Position numbers and translations under genes: made by a program | Part shown: piece by piece, positions 1 through 5,049 of the stretch | Layout: every line of letters begins with the position of its first letter | Position numbering within the stretch: position 1 is the first letter of the stretch | Notes under the pieces: model-generated | Seen by the model: only the letters and a program-made list of their open reading frames with translations | Told to the model about the DNA's origin: nothing | The model's database searches: none | Origin: Maritimibacter sp. | GTDB lineage: Bacteria > Pseudomonadota > Alphaproteobacteria > Rhodobacterales > Rhodobacteraceae | NCBI GenBank assembly: GCA_003520545.1 | Contig: DOUP01000145.1 | Span: 633-11,458 of the forward strand | Reading direction: 5' to 3' | Length of the DNA: 10,826 nt

Positions 1-1
1 A

Positions 2-18
2 TGACGCACTAAGCGTCA
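2..18. repeat. Perfect 6-bp inverted repeat at the left edge
   Basis: TGACGC (2-7) and GCGTCA (13-18) are exact reverse complements around the 5-nt loop ACTAA. No T-run follows, so it is not a convincing terminator alone. A TAA at 10-12 lies in the loop and could be the stop codon of a gene that begins outside the window, but there is too little sequence to show coding. It could equally be an operator half-site pair. Confidence 0.4.
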
Positions 19-35
19 CCAGGAAAACCTCCGGA

Positions 36-78
36 AACGGGCCGTACCCAATGGGTGCGGCCCGTTCCCAATTTTGGG
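36..78 (+). terminator. Strong hairpin, probable terminator of an upstream gene
   Basis: Bases 36-49 pair with 53-66 over 14 positions with one T-G wobble, leaving a 3-nt AAT loop. It is one of the most stable hairpins in the window. It is followed by a second palindrome, CCCAATTTTGGG (67-78), whose centre supplies a short T-run (72-75). The T-run is not directly attached to the stem, so termination may be weak or attenuator-like. The likeliest role is to end a transcript from the left; in tad loci this is often the highly expressed pilin gene, but that gene is not visible here. Confidence 0.5.
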
Positions 79-238
79 CCAGGGTGGCGCTCGCGGCGAG
101 CGAGCGACCGATTGTCCCGAATGGTGAAAAAATCGCTTCAAATTCACGCTTTGTGCAGAATTTCGCCCCATTCTCCGGGCATATCCGTGGGAGTAAACTC
201 AAACGCCGGGGACATCGGCCAAGAGGAAAGGATACGTT
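79..238 (+). promoter_or_regulatory. Leader region of cpaB
   Basis: This is non-coding sequence before cpaB. Bases 121-165 are clearly more A/T-rich than their surroundings, as expected of a promoter zone, but no -35/-10 pair with good spacing could be assigned. It contains ATCGCTTCAAAT (132-143) and GCAGAATTTCGC (155-166), both nearly repeated upstream of tadZ (see 3612-3639). A small dyad GAGT-AA-ACTC is at 191-200. The cpaB ribosome-binding site GAGGAAAGGA lies at 223-232. Confidence 0.45.
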
Positions 239-1093
239 ATGCGCGCGATCTTCGGACTCGTGTTGTTGGTTGGACTGGGCCTGGCGGGTTTCGCCGTCTA
301 CATGGCCAAAGGCTACATCAACGAATACCAAACCGCTCTCGCGGCGGCTCAGGCCAACCGCGCCCCCCAGATTGATCTGAAAGAGATCTACGTGGTGACC
401 AAACCGCTCGCCTACGGCGATCAGGTGACCGACGAGGACATCGAACTGGTGAAATTCCCGGTCGATGCCGTGCCCGAGGGTGCGTTCAGCGATATCGAAA
501 CCGTCTTTCCCCAAGGCGAAAAGCGCTTCCGCACCGTTCTGCGCGCCATGGAGCAACGCGAAGTCCTCCTGCCCGTCAAGGTGACCGAAGCCGGCGCTGA
601 CGCTGGCGTCGCCGCGCGGCTCGACAAAGGTATGCGCGCCTTCGCGATCCGGGTCGACGTGGCCTCGGGCGTGTCGGGCTTTCTGCGTCCGGGTGACCGG
701 GTGGACGTGTACTGGACCGGCCGCGGTTCCACCGACAGCGTCACCTCCCAGTCGATCACCAAACTGATCGAGACGAACGTGCAAATCATCGCCATCGACC
801 AGATGGCCGATACCGATCGCTCCAGCCCGACCGTGGCGCGCACGGTTACCATAGCGGCCACGCCCGCGGTGGTGGCCTCGCTCGCACAAGCCCAGGCCAC
901 CGGTCGCATGGCCCTGTCGCTGGTCGGAACCGCCGACGATAGCGAGGCGGAAACGGTCGAGATTGACCAGAACACGCTCCTGGGTATCGAGACCGCAGAG
1001 ATCGACACGGCCCCGGAAAAAGAGGTCTGCACGGTGCGCACCCGCAAAGGCGCCGACATCGTCGAAGTGCCGGTTCCTTGCCCGACCAACTGA
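239..1093 (+). CDS. cpaB: Flp pilus assembly protein CpaB/RcpC (SAF domain)
   Basis: This 284-residue protein is the periplasmic partner of the secretin in Tad pilus biogenesis, thought to interact with and stabilise the secretin channel. Residues 4-23 form one hydrophobic N-terminal membrane anchor or uncleaved signal. A SAF-type segment follows at about 50-115 (IYVVTKPLAYGDQVTDEDI), then the RcpC/CpaB core at about 120-245, with the family-typical 'GFLRPGDRVDVYW' run. Two cysteines near the C-terminus (C264 and C281) could form a periplasmic disulfide. The ATG at 239 follows a strong ribosome-binding site (GAGGAAAGGA, 223-232). It is the first gene of the envelope block and is followed by an unusually long gap before cpaC. 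The family is recognised from sequence; its exact role in this organism is inferred. Confidence 0.93.
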   Translation: MRAIFGLVLLVGLGLAGFAVYMAKGYINEYQTALAAAQANRAPQIDLKEIYVVTKPLAYGDQVTDEDIELVKFPVDAVPEGAFSDIETVFPQGEKRFRTVLRAMEQREVLLPVKVTEAGADAGVAARLDKGMRAFAIRVDVASGVSGFLRPGDRVDVYWTGRGSTDSVTSQSITKLIETNVQIIAIDQMADTDRSSPTVARTVTIAATPAVVASLAQAQATGRMALSLVGTADDSEAETVEIDQNTLLGIETAEIDTAPEKEVCTVRTRKGADIVEVPVPCPTN

Positions 1094-1192
1094 GGCCGCA
1101 CCGCATAGATCCCTTCGGCAATCCGCATCTGTTGCGGGTTGCCCACACGAATTTCGAGGGCCAAGTCCTTGATTCTTGCATGAAACAGATTT

Positions 1193-1212
1193 TTGGCGCA
1201 TGTTGACGCCAA
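1193..1212. repeat. Inverted repeat TTGGCG-N8-CGCCAA
   Basis: The arms 1193-1198 and 1207-1212 are exact reverse complements separated by 8 nt. T-rich sequence precedes it and A-rich sequence follows, so the dyad extends partly outwards (TTTTGGCG against CGCCAAGAAA). The geometry suits either a dimeric regulator's operator or a small RNA hairpin. It lies about 165 nt before the cpaC start codon. Confidence 0.4.
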
Positions 1213-1227
1213 GAAACATGCCGTGAT

Positions 1228-1241
1228 CCGGGTCAACCCGG
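1228..1241. repeat. Near-perfect palindrome CCGGGT-CA-ACCCGG
   Basis: Six-base arms (1228-1233 and 1236-1241) flank a 2-nt centre. The loop is too small for a stable RNA hairpin with all pairs formed, so a DNA-binding site is the likelier reading if it is functional. In GC-rich DNA such dyads also arise by chance. Confidence 0.35.
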
Positions 1242-1260
1242 GCGTAGAGCATGCCAGGCG

Positions 1261-1280
1261 GTCCCCGAACAACGGGGGAC
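1261..1280. repeat. Inverted repeat GTCCCC-N8-GGGGAC
   Basis: The arms 1261-1266 and 1275-1280 pair perfectly around an 8-nt loop and are followed by AAAA, not T's. On the + strand it is therefore not an intrinsic terminator. It is the third dyad in the cpaB-cpaC gap, and the palindrome AACCGGTT follows at 1296-1303. Confidence 0.4.
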
Positions 1281-1378
1281 AAAAGATCGCCGGGTAACCG
1301 GTTCATGGGTTCCAATGGACGGCCGGATGGTCGCCGGGGCCACGACAGAGCAGCGTGATTCAGAGAGGCAGGGATCAC

Positions 1379-2830
1379 ATGGGATTTGACCATATACTAA
1401 AGGCAAGCCTTTTGGCATGCGGCTTGGGGCTTTCGGCCCTTCCCGTCCTCGCACAACAGGCCAAAGGACCGACACTTCGCATCCTCGACGCGGGCGTCGC
1501 GGATACGCTCAACGTGCCGATGAACCGCGCAGTTGTGGTCGAAAGCGATCAACCGTTCGCGGAAATTTCCATCGCGAATCCGGGCATCGCGGACATCTCG
1601 ACCCTGTCCGACAAGACGATCTATGTCCTGGGCAAGACACAGGGGCGCACGACGCTCACGCTTCTCTCTCCCGAAGGTTCGCTGATCGCGAACATCGAAG
1701 TTCAGGTCACACCGGACCTGTCCGAATTCAAGGAGCGCCTGCGGCAGATCCTGCCGGCCGAGCCGATCGAAGTGCGCACCGCCAACGATGGTATCGTCCT
1801 CTCGGGCACGGTATCCTCCATCGCCAACCTGGACGCGGCCCTCGACCTCGCCAACCGGTACGCCCCCGACCGCGTGTCCAACCTGATGAGCGTCGGCGGC
1901 ACCCAGCAGGTGATGCTCAAGGTGCGTTTTGCCGAAATGCAGCGCTCGGTGACGAAATCTCTCTCTGCCTCCATCGGCGGCGGCGCGACCGTGCCGGGCA
2001 CCGGCCCGCTGGGCGGCCTTGGCGTGTCCGCTGGCGCGGGCGCCTTGTCCAGCCAAGGCAACATTGACGCGGCCACCGCAGGCGACCTGATCTCCACCGG
2101 CAACAACCGCACCGGGGCCTTCACCTTCGGCTTCAACGCAGGCGCGCTGCAATTCGCGGTCATGCTTGAAGCGCTCGAAAACAAGGGCATGGTGCGCACG
2201 CTGGCTGAACCGAACCTCACCGCTCTGTCCGGTCAGGAAGCCTCTTTCCTGGCAGGCGGCGAATATCCGGTGCCCTCGGTTGCGGACGCCGGACAGGTTT
2301 TCATCGAATACAAACCGTTCGGCGTGGAGCTCTCCTTCACCCCGCGCGTCGTCGATCAGGACATCATCAACCTTGAAATGTCCGCCGCCGTCTCCGGTCT
2401 CGACACCGCCGTCTCCTTCGGCGACGGATCGATCAGCGTGAATGCCTTCCGGCGCCGCGAAACCTCGACCACCGTGGAACTGCGGGACGGACAAAGCTTT
2501 GCAATCGCTGGTCTTTTGCAGGACGACTTCCGCGACGTGGCCGGCCAGGTGCCCTGGCTTGGGGACGTTCCGGTTCTTGGTGCGCTGTTTCGCTCGGCGG
2601 ACTACGAGCGCTCTCAATCCGAGCTCGTCATCATCGTGACGCCCCACCTTGTCACCCCCACGCGCGGCGAAGCGCTCGCACTTCCCACCGACCGGGTGCG
2701 TATTCCGTCCGAGGGGGATCTGTTCTTGCGCGGCAAGACCGCCGCGCCGAACCGTCCGACCTCGGGTGCAGCAGGCGAAGTCGCGAAACAGGATTTCGGT
2801 GGCTCCTATGGCTACGTGATGGAGGATTGA
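1379..2830 (+). CDS. cpaC: Tad pilus secretin CpaC/RcpA
   Basis: This outer-membrane secretin forms the pore through which the Flp pilus exits. The 483-residue protein has a signal peptide with likely cleavage after A25 (PVLA|QQ). An N-terminal pilus/secretin N domain spans about 30-105 (RAVVVESDQPFAEISIANP). A BON-like segment at about 115-165 includes VLSGTVSSIANLDAALDLA. The secretin domain covers about 215-425 and ends in the family signature VPWLGDVPVLGALF (391-404) and ELVIIVTP (415-422). A Gly/Ala-rich stretch (about 195-235) precedes the secretin core. The reading frame can be extended to a GTG at 1355, but ATG 1379 is preferred. The purine-rich ribosome-binding site sits at about 1363-1373, and only the shorter form begins with a normal signal peptide. 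The stop codon lies just upstream of the next gene's start. Confidence 0.95.
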   Translation: MGFDHILKASLLACGLGLSALPVLAQQAKGPTLRILDAGVADTLNVPMNRAVVVESDQPFAEISIANPGIADISTLSDKTIYVLGKTQGRTTLTLLSPEGSLIANIEVQVTPDLSEFKERLRQILPAEPIEVRTANDGIVLSGTVSSIANLDAALDLANRYAPDRVSNLMSVGGTQQVMLKVRFAEMQRSVTKSLSASIGGGATVPGTGPLGGLGVSAGAGALSSQGNIDAATAGDLISTGNNRTGAFTFGFNAGALQFAVMLEALENKGMVRTLAEPNLTALSGQEASFLAGGEYPVPSVADAGQVFIEYKPFGVELSFTPRVVDQDIINLEMSAAVSGLDTAVSFGDGSISVNAFRRRETSTTVELRDGQSFAIAGLLQDDFRDVAGQVPWLGDVPVLGALFRSADYERSQSELVIIVTPHLVTPTRGEALALPTDRVRIPSEGDLFLRGKTAAPNRPTSGAAGEVAKQDFGGSYGYVMED

Positions 2831-2832
2831 TC

Positions 2833-3501
2833 TTGCCCTACTCGCTTACCTCATGGCTGATCGCGGCCATCTCGGCCCTCGCTCTCCTCGCCGCCTGCGA
2901 TCCCGCCCAGCTCGAAGGACACGAGGCCGGAAAAATCGCGACCGACCGCAACTTCGGCTACGCGACGCAGAACAATTACCTGATCCACACCGGGCAGAAG
3001 AGTTACGTGGCCGACCTCGCCGCGCGCTTCAACCGCGAGGTGCCCGATACGATCAATTTCGAGTTCAACTCGGCCGCCATCGACCCGCAGGCCCGGCAAA
3101 TCCTCGATCAGCAGGCCAGCTTCATCCGCCAGTTCCCGGAAGTCACCTTCCGCGTCTATGGCCACACAGACAAAGTCGGCAGCCAGGCCTATAACAAACG
3201 TCTCGGTCTGCGCCGTGCCCAGGCGGTCGTCGCCTATTTTGCCGCGCGCGGCATCTCGACCAGCCGGCTGGAGGCACTGGTCTCCTACGGCGAAACCCGG
3301 CCCCTGGTCGCGACCAACGACCGCGAACGCCGCAACCGGCGCACCGTCACGGAGGTGTCCGGCTTCGTCGCGGACAACCCGCTGATTCTGGATGGAAAAT
3401 ATGCCGAAGTGATCTACCGCGAATACGTTGCCTCGGCCACGGCGGCAACGACACAGTCCGGCTCGCTCGCGGAACTGACCGCAGGCGCGGGCGGCGGCTA
3501 A
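2833..3501 (+). CDS. OmpA-domain lipoprotein of the tad locus
   Basis: This is a 222-residue lipoprotein predicted to bind peptidoglycan. Its signal peptide ends in the lipobox LAAC, with the lipidated cysteine at C22, followed by Asp at +2. The OmpA C-terminal domain covers about 72-175: INFEFNSAAID (74-84), GHTD (110-113), LRRA (126-129) and the closing RRNRR (166-170). D113 and R128 are 15 residues apart, matching the OmpA-family pair that binds diaminopimelate. It occupies the slot between cpaC and cpaE that holds cpaD in Caulobacter, so it may anchor the secretin to the cell wall; that role is inferred. TTG 2833 is chosen because GGAGG (2821-2825) sits 7 nt before it. A TTG at 2827, overlapping the cpaC stop, is too close to that site. 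A strong terminator follows. Confidence 0.88.
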   Translation: MPYSLTSWLIAAISALALLAACDPAQLEGHEAGKIATDRNFGYATQNNYLIHTGQKSYVADLAARFNREVPDTINFEFNSAAIDPQARQILDQQASFIRQFPEVTFRVYGHTDKVGSQAYNKRLGLRRAQAVVAYFAARGISTSRLEALVSYGETRPLVATNDRERRNRRTVTEVSGFVADNPLILDGKYAEVIYREYVASATAATTQSGSLAELTAGAGGG

Positions 3502-3536
3502 ACCCGCCCCAAAAACCTACATGTTTCCAAATAGTT

Positions 3537-3567
3537 AAAAGCGCGGCTCAAGGGGCCGCGCTTTTTT
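3537..3567 (+). terminator. Intrinsic terminator after the OmpA-like lipoprotein gene
   Basis: GCGCGGC (3541-3547) pairs with GCCGCGC (3555-3561) around a 7-nt loop. The stem is extended by AAAA (3537-3540) against the first bases of a run of six T's (3562-3567). GC-rich stem plus T-run is a textbook Rho-independent terminator. The A-run on the left could also let it act weakly on the - strand. It splits the tad genes into two transcription units. Confidence 0.9.
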
Positions 3568-3782
3568 CTTGGTGTTCGGGATCGCGAAACAGCCGCTTGC
3601 AATGTCGCGAGATCGTCTCAAATCACCGCATAATTTCGCGGTTGTCGCCCAATTCATGCCCAACTTGCCAGACAGATTGCTGTCTTGCGAGCCACCCGTG
3701 TGTCGCGACGACAGATGGGTGCCCGATGGGATCGCCGGCTTAAGGGAGCCGCCCACCGGGAGACCAGTGAAAGGAACGCAAA
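3568..3782 (+). promoter_or_regulatory. Leader and promoter region of the tadZ-tadV unit
   Basis: This 215-nt non-coding stretch follows a strong terminator, so it must hold a promoter if the downstream genes are transcribed independently. ATCGTCTCAAAT (3612-3623) and GCATAATTTCGC (3628-3639) closely match two blocks in the cpaB leader (132-143 and 155-166). A dyad AGACAG-ATTG-CTGTCT lies at 3670-3685. No -35/-10 pair with normal spacing was found: TTGCAA (3597-3602) and CATAAT (3629-3634) are 26 nt apart. The tadZ ribosome-binding site AAGGA is at 3771-3775. Confidence 0.55.
3667..3688. repeat. Inverted repeat in the tadZ leader
   Basis: AGACAG (3670-3675) and CTGTCT (3680-3685) are exact reverse complements around ATTG. 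Two further GC pairs outside a single mismatch (3667-3668 against 3687-3688) extend the arms to 8 of 9 matched positions. No T-run follows, so it is not a terminator. It could be a regulator's operator or a leader hairpin, about 95 nt before the tadZ start. Confidence 0.45.
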
Positions 3783-5039
3783 ATGAGTGGGAGCAACGCA
3801 GCCGTAGATCAGGAGCTGGCGCCAATCGCCGCCTGCACGATCTCGCGCGATGTTCAGGCCTTCGATCTCCTGATCGAAGACATGGAGACCGAGCTCGGCG
3901 AAGCCTGGGGCGACCTTTCGATCGACGATGCTCTTGCGTTTTTCGAACAGCCTGACAGCGACGCGCTGGAATTCGTGGCCATCGCCATGGACGACCAGGA
4001 CGAAGCGAACCTGGCCCAGATCGCCGAGGTGATCCGCCGCGCTGAGGCAAAGGGCATCAAGGCGCTCGTCGTGGCCGAAGAAGTCTCACCCATCGCGCTT
4101 CACCAACTCCTCAAGGTCGGCGCGGAAGAGTTTATCCCCTACCCGCTTCCCGACGGCGCCTTGCACGACGCCATCGAACGGATGCGCACGCCGGAACCGG
4201 CCGCACCGCCGGCCACGGCCCCGCAAACGCCGCAAGGCCCGAAGGTGTCCGATCATGACCGCGAAGGCGTGCTGATCGCCGTGCATGGTTTGGCCGGCGG
4301 GTCGGGCGCGACGACATTGGCCGTGAACCTTGCCTGGGAACTGGCCACCGTGGACAAGAAGGACCCACCGCGCGTGTGTCTGCTCGATCTCGATCTCCAA
4401 TTCGGATCAATCTCGACCTTCCTCGACCTGCCGCGTCGCGAAGTGATCTATGAAATCCTCTCGGACACGGAGTCCGTGGACGAAGAGAGCTTCATGACAT
4501 CGCTTTTGACCTTCAACAACCGGCTGCACGTCTTCACCGCACCGTCCGAAATGTTGCCGCTCGATCTGGTGACTTCAGACGACGTGATGACCGTGATCGA
4601 CATGGCGCGGGCCAATTTCGACTATGTCATCGTCGACATGCCGACGACCGTGGTGCAATGGACCGAAAGCGTCCTGACCGCAGCCCATGTGTATTTCGCG
4701 ACCATCGAGCTGGACATGCGCTCGGCGCAGAACGCCCTGCGCATGATCCGCGCCCTGAAAGCCGAAGAGCTTCCAGCGGAGAAACTGCGCTACGTCCTGA
4801 ACCGCGCGCCCAAGTTCACCGACATCAGCGGGCGCGGTCGGGTCAAGAAACTGGCCGAAAGCCTCGATATCTCGATCGAGGTCCAGCTTCCGGACGGCGC
4901 CAAACAGGTCGTGCAGGCCGGCGATCACGGCGTGCCGCTCGCCGAAGCCGCGACCAAGAACCCGCTTCGTAAGGAAATCCAAAAGCTCGCCCAGAAACTG
5001 CACGCGGTTGGGGCCGAGGAAAAAGCTGCTACCAAGTAG
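3783..5039 (+). CDS. cpaE: Pilus assembly ATPase-like protein CpaE/TadZ
   Basis: CpaE/TadZ proteins are MinD/ParA-like localisation factors that place the Tad machine at its site in the cell. The 418-residue protein has an N-terminal receiver-like domain (about 12-135). This domain has the KALVVAEE strand (about 99-106) and the GAEEFIPYPLP turn, but no obvious phospho-acceptor site. A Pro/Ala linker (about 138-155) joins it to a MinD-like domain (about 162-405). The P-loop is deviant, GLAGGSGATT (169-178), with alanine where ParA/MinD has the invariant lysine. LLDLDLQFG (200-208) and the Walker B-like YVIVDMP (281-287, D285) follow. Weak or altered ATP hydrolysis would fit the family, in which the P-loop often departs from consensus. 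ATG 3783 has AAGGA at 3771-3775. It opens the second transcription unit, and its stop codon overlaps the tadA ribosome-binding site. Confidence 0.94.
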   Translation: MSGSNAAVDQELAPIAACTISRDVQAFDLLIEDMETELGEAWGDLSIDDALAFFEQPDSDALEFVAIAMDDQDEANLAQIAEVIRRAEAKGIKALVVAEEVSPIALHQLLKVGAEEFIPYPLPDGALHDAIERMRTPEPAAPPATAPQTPQGPKVSDHDREGVLIAVHGLAGGSGATTLAVNLAWELATVDKKDPPRVCLLDLDLQFGSISTFLDLPRREVIYEILSDTESVDEESFMTSLLTFNNRLHVFTAPSEMLPLDLVTSDDVMTVIDMARANFDYVIVDMPTTVVQWTESVLTAAHVYFATIELDMRSAQNALRMIRALKAEELPAEKLRYVLNRAPKFTDISGRGRVKKLAESLDISIEVQLPDGAKQVVQAGDHGVPLAEAATKNPLRKEIQKLAQKLHAVGAEEKAATK

Positions 5040-5049
5040 GATGTGACCG

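Larger units (their letters stand above)
1094..1378 (+). promoter_or_regulatory. Structured cpaB-cpaC intergenic region
   Basis: This 285-nt stretch contains no credible gene on either strand. It holds a series of dyads: TTGGCG/CGCCAA (1193-1198 and 1207-1212), CCGGGT/ACCCGG (1228-1233 and 1236-1241), GTCCCC/GGGGAC (1261-1266 and 1275-1280) and the palindrome AACCGGTT (1296-1303). It also carries GAATTTCG at 1149-1156, the same 8-mer found in the cpaB leader. The cpaC ribosome-binding site is AGAGGCAGGGA (about 1363-1373). It may house a separate promoter, a structured leader or an RNA processing site; no clear -35/-10 pair is seen. Confidence 0.5.

Noticed and set aside
1166..1181. Sigma-54 promoter around TTGCAT before cpaC
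   Set aside because: The TTGC element is present, but there is no GG at the required position 10 nt upstream.
421..1272. Long - strand frame (283 codons) opposite cpaB
   Set aside because: It is antisense to a well-supported cpaB, has no recognisable domain, and runs on through the structured gap. Open antisense frames are expected in high-GC DNA.
1409..1420. Possible lipobox (LLAC, C14) in the secretin signal peptide
   Set aside because: Leu at -2 is poor, the hydrophobic stretch before it is too short, and hydrophobic sequence continues to a good signal peptidase I site after A25.
1397..2647. Long - strand frame (416 codons) opposite the secretin gene
   Set aside because: The translation is rich in His, Arg and Gly with no family signature, and it mirrors the third-codon-position bias of cpaC.
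3597..3634. TTGCAA and CATAAT as a sigma-70 promoter for tadZ
   Set aside because: The spacer is 26 nt, far from the usual 16-18.
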